Origin: Dokdonella sp.
GTDB lineage: Bacteria > Pseudomonadota > Gammaproteobacteria > Xanthomonadales > Rhodanobacteraceae
Assembly: GCF_019634815.1 (NCBI RefSeq)
Contig: NZ_JAHCAP010000001.1
Span: 124,001 to 188,000, forward strand
Direction of reading: 5' to 3'
Length of the DNA: 64,000 nucleotides
The notes beneath the pieces were generated by a model. It searched no databases. It worked only from the letters and a program-made list of their open reading frames with translations, and had not been told where the DNA came from. The number at the start of each line of letters is the position of its first letter. Positions within the stretch are counted from its first letter, which is position 1. The translations under genes and the position numbers were made by a program. Below are positions 7,880-18,521 of this stretch, piece by piece.

Positions 7880-10630
7880 ATGTCCGCGCAGGCCAATTCG
7901 AAACCGGTGGTTCGACTGCGCGGGGTTCGTCTGCGCTACGGCAAGGTCGAAGCGCTCGCCGGGATCGATCAGGATCTTCCAGCCGGTTGCATGGTCGGGC
8001 TGATCGGTCCGGACGGCGTCGGCAAGTCCAGTCTGCTGTCCTTGATCGCCGGCGCGCGAATGGTGCAGGAAGGTACCGTGGACGTGCTCGATGGCGACAT
8101 GCGCGAGCGCAATCATCGCGGCAAGGTCTGTCCACGCATCGCCTACATGCCGCAAGGCCTGGGTCGCAACCTCTATCCGACGTTGTCGGTTGAGGAAAAC
8201 CTGCAATTTTTTGCCCGCCTGTTCGGCCACGACGCGGGCGAACGTCGCCGGCGCATCGACGATCTCACCCGCTCCACCGGTCTGCACAAGTTCCTGGCAC
8301 GCCCGGCCGGCAAACTCTCCGGCGGCATGAAGCAGAAGCTTGGCCTGTGCTGCGCGCTGATCCACGATCCGGACCTGTTGATCCTCGACGAGCCGACCAC
8401 CGGCGTGGATCCGCTGGCGCGCGCGCAGTTCTGGGATCTGATTGCACGCATCCGTGGTGATCGCCCGCACATGAGCGTGCTGGTGGCCACCGCCTACATG
8501 GACGAGGCACAAGGCTTTGATTGGCTGATGGCGATGGACGAAGGCAAGGTGCTCGCCACCGGCACGCCACGGCAATTGCTCGCACGCACCGGCAGCCCAT
8601 CACTGGAGGCGGCCTTCATCGCGCTGCTGCCGGAAGAGAAGAAGCGTGGTTACGCGCCGGTGGCGATTCCGCCGCTCGAGGCCGATGCCGACGACATCGC
8701 GATCGAGGCCAAGGGACTGACCATGCGCTTCGGCGATTTCGTCGCCGTCGATCATGTGTCCTTTCGCATCCGCCGCGGCGAGATCTTCGGCTTCCTCGGT
8801 TCCAACGGCTGCGGCAAATCCACCACCATGAAGATGCTGACCGGCCTGCTCGAAGCCAGCGAAGGCCGCGCCTGGTTGTTCGGCCAGGAGGTCGATCCCA
8901 GGGACATCGACAGCCGCCGCCGCGTCGGCTACATGTCGCAGGCGTTCTCGCTGTATGGCGAACTCACCGTCGCGCAGAATCTGGTGCTGCATGCGCGCCT
9001 GTTCAACGTCGACGACGCGCAAATCCCGGCACGGGTGCAGGAAATGGCCGGGCGTTTCGACCTGATCGACGAACTGGACAGCCTGCCCGACAGTCTGCCG
9101 CTGGGCATGCGCCAACGCCTGTCGCTGGCGGTGGCGATGGTGCACAAGCCCGAACTGCTGATCCTCGACGAGCCAACCTCGGGCGTGGATCCGGTGGCAC
9201 GCGATGCATTCTGGCGCCTGCTGATCGAACTGTCGCGGCGCGACAAGGTGACGATCTTCATCTCCACCCATTTCATGAACGAGGCCGAGCGTTGCGACCG
9301 CATGTCGATGATGCATGCCGGCAAGGTGCTCGACAGCGACAGGCCCGCCAAATTGGTGGAAAAGCGCGGTGCGAACACGCTGGAAGAAGCCTTCATCGGC
9401 TATCTGCTCGAAGCCGAGGGCGCTGCGCAGCCATCCAGCGTCGAAGCCACTGCCAAGGCTCAAGCCACGGAACCCGCAGCGCAGCCAGCGCCGGCGGCGC
9501 GGCGTGGAATCTTCAGGCTGCAGCGCATGCTCAGCTATCTGTGGCGCGAAACGCTCGAGCTGCAGCGCGATCCGATCCGCGCAAGTCTGGCATTGGGTGG
9601 TTCGATCCTGCTGATGTTCGTGATCGGATTCGGCATCAGCATGGACGTGCAGGACCTGCGCTATGCGGTGCTCGACCGCGACAACACCACGCTCAGCCGC
9701 GACTATGCGCTGCAGCTGTCGGGATCGCGCTATTTCATCGAGCAGCCGCCGATCAGCGATTACGCCGGGATGGACAAGCGCATGCGCAGTGGCGAGCTGT
9801 CGCTGGCGATCGAGATTCCGCAGGGCTTCATGCGCGACGCACTGCGCGGCAACGGCGTGCAGATCGGCGCCTGGGTCGACGGCGCGATGCCGCAGCGCGC
9901 CGAGACCGTGCAGGGCTATGTGCAGGGCATGCACATGAGCTGGCTCGCCACGCAGGCCGCGGCGCAAGGCATCGGTACCGCCGCGGCAGCCGACGTCCAA
10001 ACGCGTTTCCGCTACAACCCCGATGTGAAAAGCCTGCCGGCGATGGTGCCCGCGGTGATTCCGATGCTGCTGCTGATGCTGCCGGCCATGCTCACGGCGC
10101 TCGCGGTGGTACGCGAAAAGGAAACCGGCTCGATCACCAACCTCTACGTCACTCCGGTCACGCGCAGTGAATTCCTGCTCGGCAAGCAATTGCCTTACGT
10201 GGGCCTGGCGATGATCAACTTCGGTTTGATGTTCCTGCTGGCAGTAAGCGTGTTCGGCGTGCCGATCACCGGCAGCTTCCCGACCCTGCTGGTCGCTGCG
10301 CTGATCTTCAGTTTTGTCGCCACCGGCATGGGCCTGCTCGCTTCCTCGATCACCAACAGCCAGATCGCGGCGATGTTTCTCGCCATGATCGGCACCATCA
10401 TCCCGGCCACCCAGTTTTCCGGACTCATCGATCCGGTGTCGTCAATGGAAGGGGGCGGCAAATTGATTGGCCAGATCTATCCGGCCACGCACATGATCAC
10501 GATCAGTCGTGGCGTGTTCAACAAGGCGCTGGGTTTCGCCGATCTGGCCGGGTCGTTGTGGCCCATGCTGCTGTCGGTGCCGGTGATCCTCGGTATCGCC
10601 ATCGCCATGCTCAAGAAGCAGGAGCGCTGA
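7880..10630 (+). CDS. rbbA: RbbA-like ABC exporter: two ATPase domains fused to an ABC-2 permease
   Basis: A 916-residue fusion with the length and layout of E. coli RbbA (YhiH). The first nucleotide-binding domain has Walker [10 protein letters not shown] (43-51), signature LSGGMKQKL (146-154) and Walker [15 protein letters not shown]. The second (from about residue 273) has GSNGCGKST and [14 protein letters not shown], but its signature is the degenerate LPLGMRQRL. The last 370 residues are an ABC-2 type membrane domain. RbbA was named for a ribosome association in E. coli. Here the adaptor, outer-membrane factor and permease neighbours favour an export role, with unknown substrate. Confidence 0.9.
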   Translation: MSAQANSKPVVRLRGVRLRYGKVEALAGIDQDLPAGCMVGLIGPDGVGKSSLLSLIAGARMVQEGTVDVLDGDMRERNHRGKVCPRIAYMPQGLGRNLYPTLSVEENLQFFARLFGHDAGERRRRIDDLTRSTGLHKFLARPAGKLSGGMKQKLGLCCALIHDPDLLILDEPTTGVDPLARAQFWDLIARIRGDRPHMSVLVATAYMDEAQGFDWLMAMDEGKVLATGTPRQLLARTGSPSLEAAFIALLPEEKKRGYAPVAIPPLEADADDIAIEAKGLTMRFGDFVAVDHVSFRIRRGEIFGFLGSNGCGKSTTMKMLTGLLEASEGRAWLFGQEVDPRDIDSRRRVGYMSQAFSLYGELTVAQNLVLHARLFNVDDAQIPARVQEMAGRFDLIDELDSLPDSLPLGMRQRLSLAVAMVHKPELLILDEPTSGVDPVARDAFWRLLIELSRRDKVTIFISTHFMNEAERCDRMSMMHAGKVLDSDRPAKLVEKRGANTLEEAFIGYLLEAEGAAQPSSVEATAKAQATEPAAQPAPAARRGIFRLQRMLSYLWRETLELQRDPIRASLALGGSILLMFVIGFGISMDVQDLRYAVLDRDNTTLSRDYALQLSGSRYFIEQPPISDYAGMDKRMRSGELSLAIEIPQGFMRDALRGNGVQIGAWVDGAMPQRAETVQGYVQGMHMSWLATQAAAQGIGTAAAADVQTRFRYNPDVKSLPAMVPAVIPMLLLMLPAMLTALAVVREKETGSITNLYVTPVTRSEFLLGKQLPYVGLAMINFGLMFLLAVSVFGVPITGSFPTLLVAALIFSFVATGMGLLASSITNSQIAAMFLAMIGTIIPATQFSGLIDPVSSMEGGGKLIGQIYPATHMITISRGVFNKALGFADLAGSLWPMLLSVPVILGIAIAMLKKQER

Positions 10631-10631
10631 G

Positions 10632-11777
10632 ATGGCCCGCATCCGCCAGAAGAGGCGCCACCTCGCCAACATCTTCCGGCTCGGCGTCAAGGAGCTGTGG
10701 AGCCTCGCGCGCGACCCGATGATGCTGGTGCTGATCCTCTACGTATTCACTGGTGCGGTCTACACCGCCGCCACGGCGATGCCCGAGACCTTGCACAACG
10801 CGCCGATAGCGATCGTCGACGAAGACGACTCGCCGCTGTCTCAGCGCATCGTGTCGGCGTTCTACCCGCCGCAGTTCACCATGCCGCAACTGTTGCGCAT
10901 GGACGCGGTGGACGCCGGCATGGATGCCGGCCAGTACACCTTTGCCCTGCACATCCCGCAGGGCTTTCAGCGCGATGTGCTGGCCAGCCGCGTGCCGGAG
11001 CTGCAGCTCAATGTGGATGCCACCCGCATGAGCCAGGCCTTCACCGGCAGCGGCGCCGTGCAGCAGATCGTGATGGGAGAGGTCAACGAATTCGTCCAGC
11101 GCCAGCGCGGCACGGCCGCCGCGCCTGTCGATCTGGCCTTGCGCGCCCGCTTCAACCCGGCATTGGAAAAGGGCTGGTTTGGTGGTCTGAACCAGATCAT
11201 CAACCAGATCACCATGCTGTCGATCATCCTGACCGGTGCGGCGCTGCTGCGCGAGCGCGAGCGCGGCACCATCGAGCATCTGCTGGTGATGCCGGTCACA
11301 CCGTTCGAGATCATGTTGTCCAAGGTCTGGGCCATGGGCCTGGTGGTCCTGCTGGCCGCCGCGCTGTCGCTGAACCTGGTGGTCCGCGGGATGCTGCAGG
11401 TGCCGGTGGAAGGCTCGCTGCCCTTGTTCTTCACCGGCGCGGCGCTGTGCCTGTTCGCGACCACCTCGATGGGCATCTTCCTCGCCACCCTGGCACGCAA
11501 CATGGCCCAGTTCGGCATGCTGATGGTGCTGACCATCATGCCCTTGCAGATGCTCTCGGGTGGATCCACGCCGCGCGAAAGCATGCCCGAGCTGGTGCAA
11601 GACATCATGCTGGCCGCACCGACCACGCACTTCGTCGAACTCGGCCAGGCGATCCTGTTCCGCGGCGCCGGCATCGAGGTGGTCTGGAAGCAATTCCTGT
11701 GGCTGGCCGTGATCGGCGTCGCACTGTTCGCGTTGTCACTGGCCCGCTTCCGCAAGACCATCGCCCAGATGGCCTGA
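10632..11777 (+). CDS. yhhJ: ABC-2 type permease (YhhJ-like)
   Basis: A 381-residue inner-membrane protein of the ABC-2 transporter family. It has one N-terminal membrane helix (about 29-48), a large periplasmic loop to about residue 180, then five or so helices, including the [20 protein letters not shown] motif region typical of the family. It starts one base after the RbbA-like gene, so the two are translationally coupled and should form a heterodimeric membrane part. Substrate unknown. Confidence 0.92.
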   Translation: MARIRQKRRHLANIFRLGVKELWSLARDPMMLVLILYVFTGAVYTAATAMPETLHNAPIAIVDEDDSPLSQRIVSAFYPPQFTMPQLLRMDAVDAGMDAGQYTFALHIPQGFQRDVLASRVPELQLNVDATRMSQAFTGSGAVQQIVMGEVNEFVQRQRGTAAAPVDLALRARFNPALEKGWFGGLNQIINQITMLSIILTGAALLRERERGTIEHLLVMPVTPFEIMLSKVWAMGLVVLLAAALSLNLVVRGMLQVPVEGSLPLFFTGAALCLFATTSMGIFLATLARNMAQFGMLMVLTIMPLQMLSGGSTPRESMPELVQDIMLAAPTTHFVELGQAILFRGAGIEVVWKQFLWLAVIGVALFALSLARFRKTIAQMA

Positions 11778-11829
11778 TGCGTTGCCGGCACCCTTCATTT
11801 GTTCAGGATTCCAAGAGAGGAGAACCGCG

Positions 11830-12858
11830 ATGAACAAGACCATGAAAGCCGCCGTTGTCCGCGCATTCGACAAACCCCTGGCGATTGACGAAGTCCCGGT
11901 GCCGCGTCCGGGCGCCGGCGAAGTGCTGGTCAAGATCGAGGCCTGCGGCGTGTGCCACACCGACCTGCACGCCGCCGAGGGCGACTGGCCCGTCAAACCC
12001 AATCCGCCATTCATCCCCGGCCATGAAGGCGTGGGCTTCGTTGCCGCCGTGGGCGCCGGCGTCACGCACGTCAAGGAAGGCGACCGCGTCGGCATTCCCT
12101 GGTTGTATTCGGCCTGCGGTTGCTGCACGCATTGCCTGGGCGGCTGGGAAACCCTGTGCGAGTCACAGCAGAACACGGGCTACTCGGTCAACGGCAGCTT
12201 CGCCGAGTACGCGGTCGGCAATGCCGGATACGTCGGCCATTTGCCAGCCAACATCGGGTTCGTCGAAATCGCTCCGGTCTTGTGCGCCGGCGTCACCGTG
12301 TACAAGGGGCTCAAGGTCACCGATACCAAGCCCGGCGACTGGGTGGTCATTTCCGGAATCGGCGGACTCGGGCACATGGCGGTGCAGTACGCCAGGGCCA
12401 TGGGCTTGAACGTGGCCGCGGTGGATGTGGACGATGCCAAGCTGCGCCTGGCCGAACGCCTCGGCGCCACGATCACGGTCAATGCGAAGACCACCGATCC
12501 GGCCGCATTCCTGAAGAAGGAGATCGGCGGCGCTCACGGCGTGCTGGTGACTGCGGTGTCTCCCAAGGCCTTCGCCCAGGCCACGGGCATGTTGCGCCGG
12601 GGCGGCACCATGTCGCTGGTCGGCTTGCCGCCGGGCGACTTCCCGCTGGACATCTTCGGCATGGTGCTCAACGGCATCACCGTGCGCGGGTCGATCGTCG
12701 GCACGCGCCTGGACCTGGCCGAAGCGCTGGCCTTTGCCGAACAAGCCAAGGTTGCCGCCACGGTCAGCAGCGACCGCCTGGACAACATCAACGACATCTT
12801 CGCGCGCATGCACGCGGGACAGATCGAAGGTCGTGTCGTGCTTGACATGGCTTCCTGA
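11830..12858 (+). CDS. adhP: Zinc-dependent alcohol dehydrogenase (AdhP type)
   Basis: A 342-residue medium-chain dehydrogenase that interconverts alcohols and aldehydes with NAD(H). Catalytic zinc ligands are Cys42 (CGVCHTDLH) and His65-Glu66 (GHEGVG). The structural zinc set is Cys96, Cys99, Cys102 and Cys110. The nucleotide-binding loop is GIGGLGH. The ATG at 11830 is preceded by an excellent AGAGGAGAA ribosome site. In a low-oxygen setting it would reduce acetaldehyde to ethanol and so reoxidise NADH, complementing the phosphotransacetylase, acetate kinase and lactate dehydrogenase genes downstream. Confidence 0.94.
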   Translation: MNKTMKAAVVRAFDKPLAIDEVPVPRPGAGEVLVKIEACGVCHTDLHAAEGDWPVKPNPPFIPGHEGVGFVAAVGAGVTHVKEGDRVGIPWLYSACGCCTHCLGGWETLCESQQNTGYSVNGSFAEYAVGNAGYVGHLPANIGFVEIAPVLCAGVTVYKGLKVTDTKPGDWVVISGIGGLGHMAVQYARAMGLNVAAVDVDDAKLRLAERLGATITVNAKTTDPAAFLKKEIGGAHGVLVTAVSPKAFAQATGMLRRGGTMSLVGLPPGDFPLDIFGMVLNGITVRGSIVGTRLDLAEALAFAEQAKVAATVSSDRLDNINDIFARMHAGQIEGRVVLDMAS

Positions 12859-12884
12859 AGGCGCCTCGCGCAAAGGACCCGGGC

Positions 12885-15251
12885 ATGAGCAAGAAGTCAC
12901 CATCCCCCGCCGCGCCTTTGTCAGGCGCAACCTTCATCAATCCACTGCAACTGGCTGCGCAGGCGACCGAATACGTCATCGATGCCTGGCAGCGCACCCT
13001 GCTGTTCACCGACATCCGCCGTGAGCGCGGCAACCAGTACCGCGAGCATCTGCGCGAGACCGCACCCAACGTGCTCGATTTCGCCGCGCAACCGGTGATG
13101 TCCGGCATGGATCTGCCACGTCCGGTGAACTACTGGCTGGCGCGCATCGTTGCCGATGCGTCGACGCCGATCGATCCACGCAAGCGCCCGTTCATGGTGG
13201 TCGACCCGCGCGCCGGTCACGGTCCCGGCATCGGTGGCTTCAAACCCGACAGCGAGATCGGCGCCGCGCTCAAGGCGGGACATCCGTGCTACTTCGTCGG
13301 CTTCACGCCCGATCCGGTGCCAGGGCAAACCGTCGAAGACGTGATGCGCGCCGAGGCCGCCTTCGTGCGCAAAGTGGCGGAACTGCATCCGCAGGCGATC
13401 GGCAAGCCCTGCGTGATCGGCAACTGTCAGGCCGGCTGGCAGGTGATGATGACTGCGGCCGTTTGGCCGGAGCTGTTCGGACCGATCATCCTTGCCGGTG
13501 CGCCACTGTCGTACTGGGCCGGCAGGAATCCGATGCGCTATGCCGGCGGACTGCTCGGCGGCAGCTGGCTGACGGCGATGACCAGCGACCTGGGCATGGG
13601 CCGCTTCGACGGTGCCTGGCTGGTGCAGAATTTCGAGAATCTGGACCCGGCCAACACGCTATGGTCCAAGCAGTACAACCTGTATGCCCATGTCGACAGC
13701 GAAGGTCCACGTTATCTCGGCTTCGAGAAGTACTGGGGCGGTCATGTGTTTCTCGATGGCGGCGAGATCCAGTACATCGTCGACAACCTGTTCATCGGCA
13801 ACAAACTGGCGACAGCCGAGTTGATGACCTCGGACGGCGTGCGCATCGACCTGCGCAACATCCGCTCGCCGATCGTGGTGTTCTGCTCCCATGGCGACAA
13901 CATCACGCCGCCCGGCCAGGCATTGGGCTGGATCACCGACCTGTACCGCGACGACAAGGACGTGATCGGCCACGATCAAACCATCGTCTTTGCCACCCAC
14001 GACAGCATCGGGCACCTGGGCATCTTCGTGTCCGGCAGCGTCGGCAGGAAAGAGCATCGCGAATTCACCGCCAACATCGACATCATCGACCTGCTGCCAG
14101 CAGGCGTCTATCGCGCCGGCGTCGAGGACCGACCCGCCGACATGGACGATGCGGATCTGGCCGATGACCGTTACCTGATGAAAATCCATCGCAGCGGCAT
14201 CGAAGAGGTGCGCGCCATCGTGCAGCCCGATGCGGACAGCGAACGCCGCTTCGCCGCCTCGGCACGCGTGTCGGAGATCAACCTCGCCCTGTACCGCAAT
14301 TTGCTGCAACCCTGGGTCAAGGCGATGGCCACGCCGTGGTCGGCGCAATGGATGCAGACCCTGCATCCGCTGCGGATCGGCTACGAATCGTGGTCCGACC
14401 GGCATCCACTGGCGCCGCTGCTCAAGCAGGCCGCGCAACAGGTGCGCGAACACCGCCAGACGACCGCAGCCGACAATGCCTTCCTGCAGGCGCAGACAAC
14501 GTTGTCGAAAGCGGTCGAGCTGGGTCTGGATCAGTATCGGGACCAACGCGATGCGCTCTATGCGGTCGCGTTCGATGCCATCTATGGTTCGCCTGCGGTG
14601 CAGGCGCTGGCCGGACAGAGCCTGCGCGACGACGACCCGGTGCGGCCACACCCGGGCGATTCGCCGGAACATCGCGCGCTCATCGCCAGCGAATTCGCCC
14701 GGCTGGAATCGGACATGGAAAGCGGCGGCTTGCCCGAGGCGCTCGTGCGCAGCCTGTTCTACGTGTTCAAGGCGCGCGGCGAGGCAGACGAGCGCCACTT
14801 CCGCCACGCCTGGGAGCTTGCGCGGTCCGCTTCAGGCAAGCCCAAAGGCCACCAACCGGGCATGACCGAATTCCGTGCCCTCGTGCGTCGCCAGGCCTTG
14901 CTGGTCCAGCGCAATCCAGACAGGGCGCTGGCCACCATTCCCGAACTGTTGTCCGGCAACTCGGCCCAGGTCCTGCGCAAGGCGGCCGACTACATTGTCT
15001 CGGTGGTCACCCACGGCGATGGCTTGTCGGCGCAGGAACACAAGAGCCTGCAACGGGTGCTGGCCTTGTTCGGGCAAGCGTTGCCTGCGGACCCGTCCGC
15101 GCCAGGGAAACGTGCCGCGCGCAAGTCGCCAGGCAAGGCAGGTTCCGTGACCGCGGCGCGCAAGCCGTCCACTTCGGCGCGCAAACCAGCGCAAGCCAAG
15201 GGCCGGAATTCACCCAAACCGCGCCGCAAGGCGCCGAGGAAGACGCCATGA
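12885..15251 (+). CDS. DUF3141 protein, PhaC-like alpha/beta hydrolase with a histone-like tail
   Basis: A 788-residue protein of the DUF3141 family. The core resembles polyhydroxyalkanoate synthases: GNCQAGW at 179-185 places Cys181 at the nucleophile, as in the G-x-C-x-G-G box of PhaC, and FCSHGDNITPP and THDSIGHLG carry likely Asp and His partners. The last 50 or so residues are rich in Lys, Arg, Ala and Pro like histone H1 or PhaF tails. It overlaps the phosphotransacetylase gene by 4 bases (ATGA). Function is unproven: polyester synthesis or acyl transfer is plausible from the fold and from neighbours that handle acetyl or butyryl phosphate. Confidence 0.85.
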   Translation: MSKKSPSPAAPLSGATFINPLQLAAQATEYVIDAWQRTLLFTDIRRERGNQYREHLRETAPNVLDFAAQPVMSGMDLPRPVNYWLARIVADASTPIDPRKRPFMVVDPRAGHGPGIGGFKPDSEIGAALKAGHPCYFVGFTPDPVPGQTVEDVMRAEAAFVRKVAELHPQAIGKPCVIGNCQAGWQVMMTAAVWPELFGPIILAGAPLSYWAGRNPMRYAGGLLGGSWLTAMTSDLGMGRFDGAWLVQNFENLDPANTLWSKQYNLYAHVDSEGPRYLGFEKYWGGHVFLDGGEIQYIVDNLFIGNKLATAELMTSDGVRIDLRNIRSPIVVFCSHGDNITPPGQALGWITDLYRDDKDVIGHDQTIVFATHDSIGHLGIFVSGSVGRKEHREFTANIDIIDLLPAGVYRAGVEDRPADMDDADLADDRYLMKIHRSGIEEVRAIVQPDADSERRFAASARVSEINLALYRNLLQPWVKAMATPWSAQWMQTLHPLRIGYESWSDRHPLAPLLKQAAQQVREHRQTTAADNAFLQAQTTLSKAVELGLDQYRDQRDALYAVAFDAIYGSPAVQALAGQSLRDDDPVRPHPGDSPEHRALIASEFARLESDMESGGLPEALVRSLFYVFKARGEADERHFRHAWELARSASGKPKGHQPGMTEFRALVRRQALLVQRNPDRALATIPELLSGNSAQVLRKAADYIVSVVTHGDGLSAQEHKSLQRVLALFGQALPADPSAPGKRAARKSPGKAGSVTAARKPSTSARKPAQAKGRNSPKPRRKAPRKTP

Positions 15252-16198
15252 CCTCCCCTGCCGTCACGATTGACGCTCACGCGTTCGAGTTGCAGCGCCT
15301 GCTCGAACATGTTGCGGGCATCCCGCCGATCCGCGTTGCGGTGGTGCATTCCTGCGATGCGCCGAGCCTGCAGGGTGCTCTGGATGCGCGCAAGGCTGGC
15401 CTGATCGAGCCGGTGCTGGTCGCGCCGCGCGCCAAGCTCGAAACCGTTGCGGCTGCATCCGGTCTGGATGTGTCCGGCATCGACATCGAGGACGTCGCCC
15501 ACAGCCACGCCGCTGCGGCGCGCGCCGCCGAGCTCGCGCGCGACGGCAAGGTCGAGGCATTGATGAAGGGCAGCCTGCACACCGACGAGCTGATGGCCGC
15601 GGTCGTCGCGCGTGAATCGGGTTTGCGCACCAAGCGCCGCGTCAGTCACTGCTTCGTGCTGCATACGCCACGCTATCCGCGCCCGTTCATCGTCACCGAT
15701 GCGGCAATCAACCTTCAACCCGATCTTCTGCAGAAGGCAGACATCGTGCGCAACGCGATCGACTTGGCACACGTGATCGGCGTCGAAAGGCCCAGGGTCG
15801 CAATCCTCGCCGCGGTGGAAACCGTGAACCCGAGCATGCCGGCCACACTCGATGCCGCGGCGCTGTGCAAGATGGCCGACCGGGGCCAGATCGTTGGGGG
15901 CGCGCTCGATGGCCCGCTCGCGTTCGACAACGCGGTCTCACCCGAGGCCGCGCGCACCAAGGGCATCGTCTCCGAAGTCGCCGGTCAGGCCGACATCCTC
16001 GTGGTGCCGGATCTGGAAAGCGGCAACATGCTGGCCAAGCAACTGGTCTATCTCGGCGACGCGACCAGCGCCGGCATCGTTCTGGGTGCCAAGGTGCCGG
16101 TGATCCTCACCAGTCGCGCCGATCCGGAGATTTCCCGCATTGCATCCTGCGCGCTGGCTTTGCTGCTGGCACGCCACTATCGCACTTCACCGCCATGA
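15248..16198 (+). CDS. pta: Phosphate acetyl/butyryltransferase
   Basis: A 316-residue single-domain enzyme of the PTA/PTB family that swaps CoA for phosphate on acetyl-CoA or butyryl-CoA. Family features include VLVAPRAKLE, LMKGSLHTDEL near the middle, DAAINLQPDL and the C-terminal NMLAKQLVYLGDATSAGIV segment. The ATG overlaps the stop of the DUF3141 gene, and its own stop overlaps acetate kinase (ATGA at both ends), showing tight translational coupling. Acetyl versus butyryl preference cannot be told from sequence; the pairing with an acetate-kinase-like protein favours acetyl phosphate. Confidence 0.93.
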   Translation: MTSPAVTIDAHAFELQRLLEHVAGIPPIRVAVVHSCDAPSLQGALDARKAGLIEPVLVAPRAKLETVAAASGLDVSGIDIEDVAHSHAAAARAAELARDGKVEALMKGSLHTDELMAAVVARESGLRTKRRVSHCFVLHTPRYPRPFIVTDAAINLQPDLLQKADIVRNAIDLAHVIGVERPRVAILAAVETVNPSMPATLDAAALCKMADRGQIVGGALDGPLAFDNAVSPEAARTKGIVSEVAGQADILVVPDLESGNMLAKQLVYLGDATSAGIVLGAKVPVILTSRADPEISRIASCALALLLARHYRTSPP

Positions 16199-17412
16199 GC
16201 CACGTTGCCGGCGCAAGCGACACGCTCGTCGTCCTCAACTGCGGCTCGTCGAGCATCAAGTTTGCCGTGTTCGATGCAGCCACCGATCCGCTGCCGCGCA
16301 AGCCGCTGTGGAACGGCAAGGTGCAGGGCATCGGCGGGCCGAATCCCGATTTCGGTGAAACCGGCGTGGCGCCCTTCGCGATTGAACTGGATGGCACGCA
16401 TCCCTATCGATCCGCGCTGACGTTGATCCGCGAACGCATCCTCGCGCGTCTGGATGGCCGCAAGATCGCCGTGATCGCCCATCGCGTCGTGCATGGCGGC
16501 AGCAAGTATTTCCAACCGATGCGCGTGGATGCGCAGGTGCTCGCCGATCTCGAGGGTTTCATACCACTGGCGCCGCTGCATCAGCCTTTCGCGCTGGAAG
16601 CAATCGAGATCCTGTTGCGCGAGCATCCCGACTTGCCCCAGGTGGCCTGTTTCGATACCGGCTTCCATGCCAGCCTGCCCAAGGTCGAACAGATGCTGCC
16701 GCTGCCATACGAGTTCTGGCAGCGCGGCCTGCGTCGCTATGGCTTCCACGGCCTGTCCTACGAATACATGGCAACCGCCCTGCCCGAACGCCACGGCGAG
16801 CGGGCGCGTGGGCGCTGCATCGTTGCCCACCTCGGCAGTGGCGCGAGCCTGTGCGCGATGCAGGGCTTGAAAAGCGTCGCCACCACGATGGGTTTTTCCG
16901 CGCTGGACGGATTGATGATGGGCACGCGCACCGGCGCGCTGGATCCGGGCGCGGTGCTGTACCTGATGGAAATCGAAAAGCTCACGCTCGCGCAGGTCGG
17001 GCAAGTGCTCTATCACCACTCCGGCCTGCTCGGCGTCGCTGGCATTTCAGCCGAACCCCGCGTGATCGTGCAGCACGAACAGGATGCGGGGGAAGCCGGC
17101 GAACGCGCGCGCATTGCGCTCGATCTGTATGTGCGCCGGATCGTGCGCGAGATCGGGGCCTTGGTCGCACTGCTGGGCGGACTCGACCTGTTGGTGTTCA
17201 CCGCCGGCGTCGGCGAACACTGCGCCTTCGTGCGCGAACGCGTCTGCCGCGATCTGGCCTTTCTCGACCTGCGCATCGATGCCGCTGCCAATGCCGCCAA
17301 TGCGCCCGTGATCTCGGTTTCGCCCAGCCGCGTCGTGGTCGGCGTCGAGCCGACCAACGAAGAATGGATTGCCGCGCGCGACGCGCAGAACCTGCTCGAA
17401 AATAGCCGCTAG
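16195..17412 (+). CDS. ackA: Acetate kinase
   Basis: A 405-residue ASKHA-fold kinase making acetate and ATP from acetyl phosphate. Diagnostic stretches are LNCGSSSIKFAVFD (phosphate 1), AHRVVHGG, CFDTGFHA, RRYGFHGLSYEY, HLGSGASLCAM and TAGVGEH. It directly follows the phosphotransacetylase gene with a 4-base overlap, giving the substrate-level phosphorylation route of fermenting cells. No separate promoter is visible. Confidence 0.96.
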   Translation: MSHVAGASDTLVVLNCGSSSIKFAVFDAATDPLPRKPLWNGKVQGIGGPNPDFGETGVAPFAIELDGTHPYRSALTLIRERILARLDGRKIAVIAHRVVHGGSKYFQPMRVDAQVLADLEGFIPLAPLHQPFALEAIEILLREHPDLPQVACFDTGFHASLPKVEQMLPLPYEFWQRGLRRYGFHGLSYEYMATALPERHGERARGRCIVAHLGSGASLCAMQGLKSVATTMGFSALDGLMMGTRTGALDPGAVLYLMEIEKLTLAQVGQVLYHHSGLLGVAGISAEPRVIVQHEQDAGEAGERARIALDLYVRRIVREIGALVALLGGLDLLVFTAGVGEHCAFVRERVCRDLAFLDLRIDAAANAANAPVISVSPSRVVVGVEPTNEEWIAARDAQNLLENSR

Positions 17413-17434
17413 GATGGCATCCGGAGAATCCGCC

Positions 17435-18493
17435 ATGACGCCAGCGACGCGTGCCGCCCTGCCGGACCGGCATCCAACGATGCAATCCTCGCGCGCGCCC
17501 AGCGTAGCCGTGTTCTCCACGCAGGCTTACGACCGGCAGTTTCTCGACGCTGCCAACGCCGGGAACACTTGTCGGCTGCATTATTTCGACGTGGCGCTCG
17601 ACGCCGACACCGCAAGTCTCGCCGGCGGGCACGAAGTGGCCTGCATTTTCGTCAACGACCGCGCCGATGGCGACGTGCTGAAGACATTGGCCGCAGGCGG
17701 TACGCGCCTGCTGGCGCTGCGCTGTACCGGGTTCAACAATGTCGATCTCGCCGCCGCGCGTGACTGCGGCATCCGCGTGGTGCGCGTAAGCACCTATTCG
17801 CCGCATTCGGTCGCCGAGCATGCGGTGGCCTTGCTGCTGGCTCTGGTACGACGCATTCCGCGTGCCTGGTACCGCACCCGCGATGGCAACTTCACTCTCG
17901 ACGGACTGCTTGGCTTCGACCTGCACGGCCGCACCGTCGCGGTGGTCGGCACCGGCAGGATCGGACTGGCGTTCGCCCGCATCCTGCACGGCTTCGGCTG
18001 CGAGCTGCTCGGGCATGACAGTTTCGAAAATCCCGAGTTCAAGGCGCTCGGGGGCCGCTATGCGGACCTCGACGAGGTGCTGGCCAAGGCCGACGTGGTG
18101 TCCCTGCACTGTCCGCTCACGCCGCAGACCCACCATCTGATCGATGCGCGGCGGCTGGGTGCCTGCAAGCCGAACGTGATCCTGATCAATACCAGCCGCG
18201 GCGGCCTGGTCGACACCGCTGCGGTGATTGCGGCGCTGAAGTCGCGACGGCTAGGTGGCGTGGCCATCGACGTGTACGAACAGGAGGCCGATCTGTTCTA
18301 CCGAGACTGGTCCGGTGCGATCGTGCCCGACGACCTGATCGAACGGCTGTTGTCGTTCCACAACGTCATCGTCACCGGGCATCAGGCATTTTTCACGCGC
18401 GAGGCGATGACCACGATCAGCCAAACCACGGTCGAGAGCATCGGCCAGTACGCACGCGGCGAGCTCCTCACCGAGGAACTGGTCATCGACTGA
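17435..18493 (+). CDS. ldhA: Fermentative D-lactate dehydrogenase
   Basis: A 352-residue D-2-hydroxyacid dehydrogenase very like E. coli LdhA over its whole length (VACIFVND, LRCTGFNNVDL, TRDGNFTLDGL). The NAD-binding loop GTGRIG is at 172-177. The catalytic Arg (NTSRGG), Glu (DVYEQE) and His (TGHQAFFT) are present. It reduces pyruvate to D-lactate to recycle NADH. The ATG at 17435 is chosen because GGAG lies nine bases upstream; 17414 and 17480 are other in-frame starts, the last aligning best with E. coli LdhA. It follows ackA by 22 bases. Confidence 0.94.
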   Translation: MTPATRAALPDRHPTMQSSRAPSVAVFSTQAYDRQFLDAANAGNTCRLHYFDVALDADTASLAGGHEVACIFVNDRADGDVLKTLAAGGTRLLALRCTGFNNVDLAAARDCGIRVVRVSTYSPHSVAEHAVALLLALVRRIPRAWYRTRDGNFTLDGLLGFDLHGRTVAVVGTGRIGLAFARILHGFGCELLGHDSFENPEFKALGGRYADLDEVLAKADVVSLHCPLTPQTHHLIDARRLGACKPNVILINTSRGGLVDTAAVIAALKSRRLGGVAIDVYEQEADLFYRDWSGAIVPDDLIERLLSFHNVIVTGHQAFFTREAMTTISQTTVESIGQYARGELLTEELVID

Positions 18494-18521
18494 AACGGCG
18501 ATTCGTCGCCCGGAGGAAAAC

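Noticed and set aside
8600..10189. 529-codon minus-strand frame opposite the RbbA-like gene
   Set aside because: Mirror of a clear ABC exporter, with His/Gln-rich nonsense composition.
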